Source of the DNA: Bacillota bacterium
GTDB lineage: Bacteria; Bacillota_I; Bacilli_A; RF39; UBA660
Reading direction: 5' to 3'
Assembly (NCBI GenBank): GCA_003149915.1
Contig: QAMK01000029.1
Location: forward strand, 1 to 11,474
Length of the DNA: 11,474 nt
Shown here piece by piece: positions 1-5,962 of the stretch; position 1 is the first letter of the stretch; every line of letters begins with the position of its first letter. The notes beneath the pieces are model-generated. The model ran no database searches. It had not been told where the DNA came from and saw only the letters and a program-made list of their open reading frames with translations. A program made the translations under genes and the position numbers.

Positions 1-204
1 GCGGATGATGGAGAACTGGCCCAGGGTGACGTACAGGCGGTGTACGTCGCCCCCCATCACCAGCTCCTCCGGGAAGCAGGCACAGATGGACGGGGGAATC
101 TCGCAGCAGCAGTCGCAGGGGCGGCACTCGCACACGTCCACCAGCTTCATGCTGAGGATGATGGGGTCCACCGACTCCACTATCCGCACCAAATAGGTAA
201 ATGG
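1..204 (-). pseudogene. 3' half of interrupted host gene
   Basis: The minus strand is open from the recombinase stop (205-207) to the window edge. Host sequence starts at the TTG codon 192-190 and reads LVRIVESVDPIILSMKLVDV, then a cysteine-rich stretch (CECRPCDCCC, later ICACF), and continues beyond the window. The 5' half lies at 11262-11474. I do not recognise the family. The cysteine cluster could bind metal or form disulfides, but that is inference. The fragment is in the same frame as the recombinase, separated only by the recombinase TGA, so read-through or a TTG/GTG restart could in principle express it. No good ribosome binding site is seen in front of it. Confidence 0.75.
192..194. 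other. attL core (AAT)
   Basis: AAT is shared by the left junction (GCACCAAATAGG) and the right junction (TATCTAATTGTG). Exchange here rebuilds GCACCAAATTGTGG in the host gene with the frame intact. In the excised circle the joined ends would read TTATCT-AAT-AGGTAA, an imperfect dyad centred on the core, as expected for a serine-integrase attP. A 3-bp match alone would be weak; the restored frame and the adjacent recombinase make the call. Confidence 0.75.
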
Positions 205-1713
205 TCAAAAGGTATCCAGGTCATCCAGTTTCTTTAGGACAATGCGGACATTTCCGTCTCTATTAACGCTGATATGGTCAATAATCTTGCGTAAATCCAC
301 ATTTGTCACGGATTCCAACTGCAAGAACCGCTCAATCTCCTGTATGTACTGTTCCACAAAACGGCCTGAATCCTCTTTGACCGCCAGGAAATGCTCATAT
401 TGCTTTAAGTCATAGTCCAGTGACTCCAATTCTTCAAGGATGCTTGCAGTGTGCTTTTTTAGTTCGTTCATTGTGATAATCTCATTGGCGTACATTTCCT
501 GGTATCGCTCTTTTTTCGCCAGTAAAGATTTCTGCCGCCGTTCAATTTTGACCCTATCATCCGAAGATTGCCCACTGGAAAGTCGCTTTTCTATGTCGGA
601 CAGTATTCCAGAAATGAAGTTGCCCTTGTCATGAATAAGGGATGTAAAATACACCTGTATCTCTGTTAGGAGTTCCGCTTCGTTCAGTGTTACATTGTTG
701 TCGCACCGTTCAGCGGTAAACTGGTCATTTGTGGTGCATTTCCAATATATGCGAGTGTTCTTGTAGGTGTAATGTTTCTGGCAGAAAGAGCGTCCGCAGT
801 GCTCACACTTGATAAGGGTGCTGAATAGGTGCTTCGTGCTGTACCTGGCCCCTCTAAACGGCTCCCCGCTATCATACTGCGCCCGGCGTTGGTTTAGCTG
901 TGCCTGCGCCTGTTCAAATACCTCCGGCGGAATAATGGCCCACTCCGGTCTTTCGTGGTGGAAGTGTTCTTCGGCTGGTATATGTACTTGTTTCCCGGTT
1001 AGGTAGTCCGCTATCTCATACTTATGATTGATATAATGGCCGCAATAGATGGAATTGGTCAGCACACGCCGAACTGCTCGGGGATTCCAGTCACACTTAA
1101 ACTTGGTTTTGCGCTGGCTTTGATTTAACCGCAAGCTGATAGTCCGACACCCAAGCCCTTCTTCCAGGTAAAGCCGGTAAATTTCCTTTACCGTTTGTGC
1201 CTCCTGGCTGTTTATCACAAGGGTAAAATTATCAATGCGGTCATAGCCAAAAATCCTCTGCGGAACCCTGCCTTTTTGGGCATTTATCTTCTTTCCGAAC
1301 TTTACCCGCTTGGATAGATTTGCGCTCTCCTCCTGCGCCATAGCCCCGAAGATAGTAAGAACAAATTCAGAATCCGAAAAAGTTTCCATGTTCGCTGTAA
1401 TAAACATGGTATTGATACCTAATGCTTTTAACTCTCGGATACTCTGCAAAAAATCAACGGTATTTCTGGCAAAACGGGAAATGTCCTTCACGACTACGGC
1501 CTCAAACAATCCAAGTTTGGCATCTTTCATCAGCCGCAGAAATTCACTTCGCTTCCGCAGACTTGTTCCTGTAATCCCCTCGTCTGCATACACTTTACGC
1601 AAATTGTGACCGTTTTTCTGCGCATACTCCCCGAAGAATTGCTTTTGGTGTTCCAGGCTGTCTACCTGTTCTTCTTTGTCTGTGGACACACGGCAATAAG
1701 CTACTATATTCAA
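205..1713 (-). CDS. Large serine recombinase (site-specific integrase)
   Basis: A 502-aa large serine recombinase that would catalyse integration and excision through a 5'-phosphoserine intermediate. From the TTG start, the N-terminal resolvase domain (about 1-140) begins NIVAYCRVST with catalytic Ser10 and Arg8, followed by the conserved KDISRFARN motif (Arg80, Arg83). A recombinase domain (about 150-290) follows, then a zinc ribbon with Cys303, Cys306, Cys326 and Cys337, and a helical coiled-coil region (about 370-460) before the C-terminus. The TTG at 1713 is preferred: AAAGGAG lies 11 nt upstream, and the possible extended -10 TATAAT at 1758-1763 would start transcription at about 1751, so an ATG at 1752 would fall at the transcript end. 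Starting there would add 13 residues. The gene abuts attL, and its TGA is in frame with the host gene remnant. Confidence 0.93.
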   Translation of the reverse strand: MNIVAYCRVSTDKEEQVDSLEHQKQFFGEYAQKNGHNLRKVYADEGITGTSLRKRSEFLRLMKDAKLGLFEAVVVKDISRFARNTVDFLQSIRELKALGINTMFITANMETFSDSEFVLTIFGAMAQEESANLSKRVKFGKKINAQKGRVPQRIFGYDRIDNFTLVINSQEAQTVKEIYRLYLEEGLGCRTISLRLNQSQRKTKFKCDWNPRAVRRVLTNSIYCGHYINHKYEIADYLTGKQVHIPAEEHFHHERPEWAIIPPEVFEQAQAQLNQRRAQYDSGEPFRGARYSTKHLFSTLIKCEHCGRSFCQKHYTYKNTRIYWKCTTNDQFTAERCDNNVTLNEAELLTEIQVYFTSLIHDKGNFISGILSDIEKRLSSGQSSDDRVKIERRQKSLLAKKERYQEMYANEIITMNELKKHTASILEELESLDYDLKQYEHFLAVKEDSGRFVEQYIQEIERFLQLESVTNVDLRKIIDHISVNRDGNVRIVLKKLDDLDTF

Positions 1714-1734
1714 ATTGTTGGTTGCTCCTTTCAT

Positions 1735-1751
1735 CAACCAACTCATATCCA
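1735..1751 (-). repeat. 17-bp repeat in recombinase leader
   Basis: TGGATATGAGTTGGTTG on the minus strand lies between the predicted -10 box and the ribosome binding site of the recombinase gene. An exact copy is at 11238-11254 on the plus strand, 9 bp from the right core. The two copies are inverted relative to each other. It may be a recombinase or accessory-factor binding site allowing autoregulation (inference). Confidence 0.6.
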
Positions 1752-1757
1752 CATCGG

Positions 1758-1763
1758 ATTATA
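1758..1763 (-). promoter_or_regulatory. Extended -10 of recombinase promoter
   Basis: The minus strand reads TGCTATAAT, a perfect -10 hexamer with the TGn extension. No strong -35 is present at 17 bp (best TTTATC). The likely transcript start near 1751 is about 38 nt before the TTG start codon. Confidence 0.55.
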
Positions 1764-1824
1764 GCATAAAAAGCAAAGGAGATAAAGGCTTGTCGGCCCT
1801 TATCCCCGTGGTATGAGTTAGTAT

Positions 1825-2175
1825 TTAATTTTCACTTGCGCTGTGATAAGGTGAATCCAACATTGCCAGTAGCTTTTCAAAAATGATTTGCCGTAAAATA
1901 TCTTCAACTGCCTTGTTTTCACTGTTTGGATTGACAAAGGTATACTTGACCTCCACGCTGTTCTTCCTCGTAGGATACGCCCCCTCTCTGGTAAGAGTAT
2001 ATGGGCGATATACCTCTATCATGCTGAAATAGCCTTTCAATCTGGTTATCACTCCAACCCGCTCTCCTGCCTTCGGCGAGGATATGTCCCACTTGACAGC
2101 GGCAAGATAAGCCAAGTGGTTCAAATGGTCAAAGCGATTTATTTTGCGCCAGCTTCCGGCGTGGCGGCTCTGCAC
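1825..2175 (-). CDS. Hypothetical protein, possibly 5'-truncated
   Basis: A 116-aa product that I cannot assign. It starts QSRHAGSWRKINRFDHLNHL and then looks like a mixed alpha/beta soluble domain rich in Arg, Lys and Tyr, with a helical end (AVEDILRQIIFEKLLAML). The only start is a GTG at 2175 with no Shine-Dalgarno in front. The frame stays open for only eight further codons (RNPPYYWV) before a stop. This suggests the C-terminal remnant of a longer protein, or a start dependent on translation from upstream. It lies 72 bp beyond the ATG at 1752, on the same strand as the recombinase, and might feed transcription into it. Codon use looks natural. Confidence 0.55.
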   Translation of the reverse strand: MQSRHAGSWRKINRFDHLNHLAYLAAVKWDISSPKAGERVGVITRLKGYFSMIEVYRPYTLTREGAYPTRKNSVEVKYTFVNPNSENKAVEDILRQIIFEKLLAMLDSPYHSASEN

Positions 2176-2373
2176 CCAATAATATGGGGGATTTCTTCAT
2201 TTTTTCGGATAAAGCCTCAAAAAGCCCTTAACCATCAATATTTCTCTGGACAAAATCATTGATTTTCAAATTGATAAGCCGTTGCGGCACAATCATTGCT
2301 TGTCCAGAAAACAAAATGTTGACATGAGATGTGAGATATTTTTCACGGCTCTGAAAGTGAAAAAAGCCTCCTG
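2176..2373. other. Intergenic region with inverted repeat and leftover open frame
   Basis: TCTGGACAA at 2245-2253 and TTGTCCAGA at 2300-2308 form a 9-bp inverted repeat separated by 46 bp. On the minus strand one frame is open from about 2436 (inside the end of the next gene upstream) to a TAA at 2228-2230. Its tail (MIVPQRLINLKINDFVQRNI..., ATG at 2296) looks protein-like. No ribosome binding site precedes that ATG. It may be a gene remnant or chance. No terminator with a T-tract was found after the 2374 gene. Confidence 0.35.
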
Positions 2374-2748
2374 TTAAGCCTCTTTCTTTACTTTTCTTTG
2401 CTGTTTCATCTCTGGATTATCCAGGATAATTAAATGTCGTTCGTCATTTCCTGCAATAATTACATAGGCGTTCCCCTGTTCATTTCCCCGAATATGTTCA
2501 ATGCCCTGTACATCACTAATACGGATACGTCCGTTTTCTGCACCATCCTTCTGCGAATATAACACTAACGTTTTAACATACCCGTACAATCCAGAAAAAA
2601 AGTCCCATCTTGCACTATCAAATCTAATCGTAGCACGTAAACTTCCGGTTGCTTCCGCCGTAGCTTCATTCATGCCAGCTTCATATCGTCCAGCATGGCA
2701 ACGATTAACTTCTGCAATCAAATCATCAACTGTTTTTATTTTTACCAC
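2374..2748 (-). CDS. Hypothetical protein (124 aa)
   Basis: Unassigned soluble protein. It starts MVKIKTVDDLIAEVNRCHAG, contains a GSLRATIRFDSARWDFFSGL segment, an alternating beta-rich core (YVKTLVLYSQ, GRIRISDVQGIEHI, NAYVIIAGNDERHLIIL) and a very basic lysine-rich tail (QQRKVKKEA). There is no signal peptide or membrane segment. The GTG at 2748 was chosen because AGAGGT lies 6 nt upstream. A GTG at 2772 in the same frame would add eight residues but has no site. The basic tail could favour nucleic-acid contact (inference). It is probably transcribed with the other minus-strand genes of the left arm. Confidence 0.65.
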   Translation of the reverse strand: MVKIKTVDDLIAEVNRCHAGRYEAGMNEATAEATGSLRATIRFDSARWDFFSGLYGYVKTLVLYSQKDGAENGRIRISDVQGIEHIRGNEQGNAYVIIAGNDERHLIILDNPEMKQQRKVKKEA

Positions 2749-2795
2749 ATCTTTACCTCTCACATAATACACTAGTCATACGTACAGAAACCCAT

Positions 2796-2873
2796 TTTGG
2801 ACACGCTGTTTGTCCAAATCAATTTTGAAACCCTTGCGGCTCAAGGGTTTGAAGGGCTTTCTTTATAAAGAAA
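2796..2873. repeat. Three consecutive dyads in non-coding DNA
   Basis: The gap 2749-3015 holds no convincing gene but is highly structured. TTTGGACA (2796-2803) and TGTCCAAA (2811-2818) form an 8-bp stem with a 7-nt loop. AAACCCTTG (2828-2836) and CAAGGGTTT (2842-2850) form a 9-bp stem with loop CGGCT. TTTCTTTATAAAGAAA (2858-2873) is a perfect 16-bp palindrome. A further TGTCCAAA occurs at 2965-2972. No T-tract follows the hairpins, so they are unlikely to be simple terminators. An operator cluster, origin or transfer origin is possible but unproven. Confidence 0.55.
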
Positions 2874-3015
2874 ATAAGGCAATGAAATTTAGTAGCTTGA
2901 AATTAAGGCGCGAGAGCGTAGTGTAAACGGAGCGGAAGCAAATTTGGTCCTGACAAAAACCGTGTGTCCAAAAACTTTAGTATGATGAAGGGGAGTGATT
3001 CTGTTTTGGATTTCA

Positions 3016-3204
3016 CTATACATCGACACGCTTGCTTCGTTTAGATTTATATTGGGGACAAGAAATTACGATAGTCCTAAAGCTCTGCTTACATTCGTGA
3101 ACACAACGACGGCATAGATCATTGTATTCTTTGCGCCCTTTCTCATTAAGGAAAAAGTTCCACTCTTCTTTTTCCCTTTTGGACATCCTGGGAATAGGTA
3201 CCAC
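3016..3204 (-). CDS. Small Cys-rich protein, possible zinc knuckle
   Basis: A 62-aa basic protein (56 aa if translation starts at the ATG 3186-3184). Four cysteines, Cys31, Cys34, Cys38 and Cys49 (DLCRRCVHECKQSFR...ISCPQY), make a plausible zinc site. The N-terminal part (SKREKEEWNFFLNEKGRKEY) is helical and charged, and the C-terminus is Lys/Arg-rich. AGAAGGTGG lies just upstream: too close to the GTG at 3204 and rather far from the ATG at 3186, so the start is uncertain. A minus-strand promoter at 3302-3329 would serve it. Function is unknown; a DNA- or RNA-binding accessory role is inference. Confidence 0.6.
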   Translation of the reverse strand: MVPIPRMSKREKEEWNFFLNEKGRKEYNDLCRRCVHECKQSFRTIVISCPQYKSKRSKRVDV

Positions 3205-3301
3205 CTTCTTTCCAACTGTTATATTTCGGGGTGATTCTGACGCTTTTTTCGTTCTCTGTGCGCTTTTTACGCAATAAGCATATAATTCCTTCTACCCATA
3301 C

Positions 3302-3329
3302 ATTATCGTGTATTTTAGAACGCTTTCAA
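3302..3329 (-). promoter_or_regulatory. Promoter for minus-strand left-arm genes
   Basis: The minus strand carries TTGAAA (3329-3324), a 16-bp spacer and GATAAT (3307-3302). Each hexamer matches the sigma-A consensus at five of six positions. It points to the 3016-3204 gene with a leader of about 90-110 nt. It lies in the 3205-3425 gap, where I see no gene. Confidence 0.5.
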
Positions 3330-3425
3330 AACATTTTCTGTTATCCGTTGCCCTATACTTCTTAATAAAACTATGATTTGTTTGTGTGGTTACAATTCAA
3401 AAACGGCGTGGTTAAGCCATCCTTC

Positions 3426-3695
3426 TTACCAGTGCGTTATCCGTTTTGGCTTACCTGCTCGCTCAATAATGCGGTCATAAATCCAGTCCATACAATCGCC
3501 ACATACATTCAGCGTTACCCGCTCACCATCATGCTTGGAACCACGGTTAGCTTCAAGTGTAATTAGGGATGGGCCATATATGTCGTCCTGGTCACATATA
3601 TCGCACTCAAAGCCAGACCATATAGAATCCATGCTTTCTTCTTCATTTTCCTCCGAAATCATTTTCAAAACATCGTCATAGTTCGTAAGCTCCAT
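3426..3695 (-). CDS. Small acidic CxxC-CxxC protein, possible zinc finger
   Basis: An 89-aa protein beginning MELTNYDDVLKMISEENEEE. Cys31-Cys34 (FECDICDQDD) and Cys65-Cys68 (NVCGDCMDWIYDRI) are spaced like a four-cysteine zinc ribbon with a 30-residue connector. The N-terminal 25 residues are strongly acidic and the C-terminus is basic (GKPKRITHW). The start at 3695 has GGAGG 7 nt upstream (3703-3707); a longer reading from 3767 would add 24 residues encoded by GC-rich leader DNA and is rejected. Function unknown; proteins of this layout are common as small accessory genes of mobile elements. Upstream lies the tandem repeat and large-loop terminator region. Confidence 0.7.
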   Translation of the reverse strand: MELTNYDDVLKMISEENEEESMDSIWSGFECDICDQDDIYGPSLITLEANRGSKHDGERVTLNVCGDCMDWIYDRIIERAGKPKRITHW

Positions 3696-3770
3696 TTTGT
3701 TCCCTCCCTTCTGCGGCTCTGCCGCTTTTCTTTTTGGCTGGACATTGTTCCTGACTCCTCGGAGCACTGC

Positions 3771-3885
3771 ACCCTTGGGCGGAGAACATCAGCACGCCCT
3801 TTCCGCTTCTAACCGCAAGGGGTGTACCCTGGGCGGCTGGGAAGCGGCGGGGCCGTCCCTGTCCGCCCCTAACCGCAAAGGGTCA
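3771..3885. repeat. Degenerate tandem repeat, two ~55-60 bp units
   Basis: Unit 1 begins ACCCTTGGGCGG (3771) and ends CTAACCGCAAGGGGTG (to about 3824). Unit 2 begins ACCCTGGGCGG (3826) and ends CTAACCGCAAAGGGTC (to about 3884). The middles differ, but both are GC-rich. This block makes up much of the 3696-4149 gap and is richer in GC than its surroundings. No gene is supported here. It would form part of the 5' leader of the 3426-3695 gene if transcription starts further right. Confidence 0.55.
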
Positions 3886-3951
3886 ACCATCTTGTCAGCA
3901 ACTCAATATCTCTATGTCACATTGTCAAGGTACACGCCATCCAGAACGAAA

Positions 3952-4003
3952 AAAGACACACTCCCCGCAAGGCACTTATGGCCTCATGGGTAAGTGTGTC
4001 TTT
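3952..4003 (-). terminator. Large-loop terminator or attenuator
   Basis: AAAGACACACT (3952-3962) pairs perfectly with AGTGTGTCTTT (3993-4003) over 11 bp, enclosing a 30-nt loop that contains a smaller GGC...GCC pairing. Read on the minus strand the stem is followed by a T run (GTCTTTTTTCG), fitting intrinsic termination of transcripts leaving the 4150-4383 gene. The big loop is unusual for a plain terminator. Confidence 0.6.
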
Positions 4004-4149
4004 AACTTCTGTCGGCGACATTTTCAACTTACGGCGCTATTATAGCAAACCAATTTAGGCAGGTCAACCCAATGATATAAACAAAACCGATTTAGATTTC
4101 CATTAGTCCAGAGATAGAATCGGGCCGTGCCTATGCGGTGAACCGACTA

Positions 4150-4383
4150 CTAAGAAATATCCTGCTGGACAGCTTCGGAAATACCAAAACCACCCCCGGC
4201 CTGTGTCTGCTCCCGCTCCATACGTTCCCTGACAGCTTGCAGGACATACGCTTGTACTGACTGACCAGCATTAGCGGCGGCGGCTCGTATCGTTGCCCCT
4301 ACCTCTTGTGTCGGACGTATCATTATATTGTCTTGTCTCCGATTGTAATTTGTGCTTGCCCTCTTTTGTGCTTCTGTTGACAT
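4150..4383 (-). CDS. Ribbon-helix-helix DNA-binding protein, likely autorepressor
   Basis: A 77-aa protein with the layout of Arc/CopG-type ribbon-helix-helix regulators. A basic N-terminus (STEAQKRASTNYNRRQ) precedes a short beta strand (DNIMIRPT, about 18-25), helix A (EVGATIRAAAANAG) and helix B (SVQAYVLQAVRERMEREQ). A Gly-rich linker and a tail follow. RHH proteins dimerise and insert the paired strands into the major groove. The ATG at 4383 has GGGGGTG 5-6 nt upstream; a 10-residue longer reading from 4410 has no site. Immediately upstream are six CTGATAT/ATATCAG half-sites, which also cover the divergent plus-strand promoter. Repression of itself and of the 4678-6061 operon is therefore likely, but inferred. 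An antitoxin role is an alternative; no toxin is evident. Confidence 0.75.
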   Translation of the reverse strand: MSTEAQKRASTNYNRRQDNIMIRPTQEVGATIRAAAANAGQSVQAYVLQAVRERMEREQTQAGGGFGISEAVQQDIS

Positions 4384-4410
4384 GGTATCACCCCCATTAG
4401 ATTTTACCAT

Positions 4411-4505
4411 CTGATATAAATATCAGTAAACTGATATAATGCACAAAAATATCAGTTAACTTTTATGCATTATTCCATCTTCACAAACTATCAGTTAACT
4501 GATAT
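4411..4505. promoter_or_regulatory. Operator cluster of CTGATAT half-sites
   Basis: Half-sites are CTGATAT 4411-4417, ATATCAG 4420-4426, CTGATAT 4431-4437, ATATCAG 4449-4455, TATCAG 4489-4494 and CTGATAT 4499-4505. The first pair makes an inverted repeat with a 2-bp centre. The last pair makes the 16-bp palindrome TATCAGTTAACTGATA (4489-4504). Arrays of short half-sites are typical targets of RHH dimers, and the RHH gene starts 28 bp away. Confidence 0.7.
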
Positions 4506-4508
4506 ACT
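4480..4508 (+). promoter_or_regulatory. Promoter of plus-strand SprT operon, overlapped by operator
   Basis: TTCACA (4480-4485), 17-bp spacer, TATACT (4503-4508); each hexamer matches consensus at five of six positions. The 16-bp palindrome at 4489-4504 occupies the spacer and touches the -10 box, so a bound repressor would block RNA polymerase. The transcript would run about 160 nt before the first gene. Confidence 0.65.
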
Positions 4509-4534
4509 AAAAGCACAACAGGGGAACACCCCGA

Positions 4535-4654
4535 CAGGTCAAGCCAAGGTGGACGATAGCATCAAGACCACCAGATAAGACCGGAACCGGATACGGGAGA
4601 TTGTGACGCACTTAGAAGAACGCTATGCCGTAAAGCCCTCCGGCGCTTGACCTG
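4535..4654 (+). other. Structured leader of the SprT operon
   Basis: CAGGTCAAGC (4535-4544) pairs with GCTTGACCTG (4645-4654), a 10-bp stem closing about 100 nt. Inside are GGTGG...CCACC and CCGGAACCGG pairings, and GGGGAACACCCC lies just before it (4521-4532). The stem ends 13 nt before the AAGGAAGG of the first gene. One frame (IREIVTHLEERYAVKPSGA, stop 4648-4650) is open for only 23 codons without a start and may be a gene remnant instead. Confidence 0.4.
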
Positions 4655-4677
4655 GAAGAATGAAAGGAAGGTTGAAT

Positions 4678-4953
4678 ATGTCCAGTATCGAAATCATTTC
4701 CAAGATTGAAGCACTCAAGGAATGGGAAGCCATTCTGGAAGAAGCCAAGGCAGAGGTGGAAAGCCTCAAAGATACCATCAAGAAAGAGATGGACAGCCGG
4801 GGGGTGGAGGAATTATCTGCTGGGCCTTATATTGCAAGGTTTAGTGCCGTTATTTCTCACAGATTAGACACCACCGCACTTAAGCGTGAGAACGCCGCCC
4901 TTTATCAGCGGTATCTCAAACAGTCTACCAGCCGCCGCTTTTCTATCGCATAA
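4678..4953 (+). CDS. Small helical protein, accessory of mobile elements
   Basis: A 91-aa protein. Residues 1-50 form a long charged helix, likely coiled coil (EIISKIEALKEWEAILEEAK, then a VESLKDTIKKEMDSRG segment). The second half has a conserved-looking LSAGPYIARFSAVISHRLDT segment and ends in KQSTSRRFSIA. I recall similar small proteins in Firmicutes phage and conjugative elements, with a DTTALK...TSRRF ending, but no function is established that I can cite. The ATG at 4678 follows GGAAGG by 6 nt; the in-frame ATG at 4660 has no good site. It is the first gene of the plus-strand operon, with 148 bp before the SprT-like gene. Confidence 0.7.
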   Translation: MSSIEIISKIEALKEWEAILEEAKAEVESLKDTIKKEMDSRGVEELSAGPYIARFSAVISHRLDTTALKRENAALYQRYLKQSTSRRFSIA

Positions 4954-5020
4954 AACAAGCCCCTTGCACAACACGCCGACCAAAGCAAGAGTGCAAGAGA
5001 CTTGACCCACACTCACCAAA

Positions 5021-5059
5021 GAGGGAGCGGGTATATTCAGTATAGCCGCCCGCTCCCTC
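5021..5059 (+). other. Strong intercistronic hairpin
   Basis: GAGGGAGCGGG (5021-5031) pairs perfectly with CCCGCTCCCTC (5049-5059). The 17-nt loop has an inner TATA/TATA pairing. No T-tract follows on the plus strand, so it is more likely an RNA-stability or processing element, or a weak attenuator, than a full terminator. A 7-bp CTTGCAC/GTGCAAG inverted repeat lies before it in the same 148-bp gap. Confidence 0.5.
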
Positions 5060-5101
5060 AAAATCAACTACAATTTGTTTGAATGAAAGGGAGCGCACAC
5101 C

Positions 5102-5749
5102 ATGAAAGAACTCACCAAGTATAGCCGCCTTGCCGGTTATCTGGAAAAACTCTATGATAAGCTGAATGCCGACTTTTTCAATGGTGAACTTGTACGGCCT
5201 GTTATCACCATCCAAAGCAGTAGCCGCAGTTATGGGCATTACACCTTATATGACGCATGGAGCGTTAAGGGAGAAGGGTATAAAGAAATCAATATTGCCG
5301 CCGGGACACTGAACCGGCCCATTGAGTACACGGTCTGTACATTGCTCCATGAAATCTGTCACCAGTATAACAACGAGATTGCACACGTCCAGGATTGTAG
5401 CCGTGGAGGAACCTACCATAACAAATATTTTAAGCGAACAGCCGAAGCCCACGGCCTCACTGTTACCCGTTCAGAGAAATACGGATGGAGCATAACAAGC
5501 CCATCTGATGAACTGCTCGACTGGATATTGAACAACGATATTCAAGAAATCAAGTTGAACCGCAACGAGTATCACGGTATCCGCATTGCAGGGGGTAACG
5601 CCGCCGCCGAAAGTGGAGCGCCTACACCCTCCGCACGGCCTAACCACAACCACCGCTATGTCTGCCCCCACTGTCACAATATCGCCCGCTCCGGTAAGCC
5701 TATCCGCCTTATCTGCGGCGATTGTCTGCAACCTATGATAGAGGGCTGA
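5102..5749 (+). CDS. SprT-like zinc metalloprotease domain protein
   Basis: A 215-aa SprT/Spartan-like protein. The zincin motif is HEICH (His83, Glu84, His87) in TVCTLLHEICHQYNNEIAH. The probable third zinc ligand is His106 in GGTYHNKYFKRTAEAHG. A fold-typical N-terminal part (LADFFNGEL-like segment, then SYGHYTLYDAW) comes before it. The C-terminus carries a four-cysteine zinc ribbon, CPHC (188-191) and CGDC (205-208), after a Pro/His-rich linker. There is no signal peptide, so it acts in the cytoplasm. Eukaryotic Spartan cleaves DNA-protein crosslinks; bacterial SprT-like proteins are poorly characterised, and this substrate is unknown. GGGAG lies 8 nt before the ATG. The next gene starts 4 nt after the stop, so translation is probably coupled. 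Confidence 0.9.
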   Translation: MKELTKYSRLAGYLEKLYDKLNADFFNGELVRPVITIQSSSRSYGHYTLYDAWSVKGEGYKEINIAAGTLNRPIEYTVCTLLHEICHQYNNEIAHVQDCSRGGTYHNKYFKRTAEAHGLTVTRSEKYGWSITSPSDELLDWILNNDIQEIKLNRNEYHGIRIAGGNAAAESGAPTPSARPNHNHRYVCPHCHNIARSGKPIRLICGDCLQPMIEG

Positions 5750-5753
5750 CCCC

Positions 5754-5948
5754 ATGCGGCGCACCACCAAACGCCGCTTGTACGTCCAGCAAAGGGCAAT
5801 GGGGCTGTGCTTACTTCTGGTAAGCGGCCTCTTGCTCTGGCTGGCCTACTGCGGAACGACACCCCTTGACCAGGATTGTACGGCGGTACTGATAACGGCC
5901 CCGCTGGGCGCATATCTTCTGACCACGAAAAAACTTGTGATTGTTTGA
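5754..5948 (+). CDS. Small two-helix membrane protein
   Basis: A 64-aa protein with a basic N-terminus (MRRTTKRRLYVQQR) and two predicted membrane helices: about 16-33 (GLCLLLVSGLLLWLAYCG) and about 43-58 (TAVLITAPLGAYLL). The ends are positively charged (RRTTKRR and TTKK), placing both termini in the cytoplasm. It begins 4 nt after the SprT-like gene, with GAGGG from the end of that gene as likely ribosome site, and 14 nt before another membrane peptide. Function unknown; the tight packing argues it works with the protease or a membrane partner. Confidence 0.65.
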   Translation: MRRTTKRRLYVQQRAMGLCLLLVSGLLLWLAYCGTTPLDQDCTAVLITAPLGAYLLTTKKLVIV

Positions 5949-5962
5949 AAGGACGGTTTACC

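Noticed and set aside
3697..3993. 98-codon plus-strand frame with repeated SAxNRKG
   Set aside because: The repetition follows from the GC-rich DNA tandem repeat. There is no ribosome site, and it overlaps the leader of the 3426-3695 gene and a terminator stem.
4150..4383. Toxin-antitoxin pair with the RHH protein as antitoxin
   Set aside because: No adjacent small toxin-like gene in the same operon; the neighbours are divergent or far away.
4943..5239. 98-codon minus-strand frame
   Set aside because: It overlaps the SprT-like gene and the 5021-5059 hairpin, with no ribosome site.
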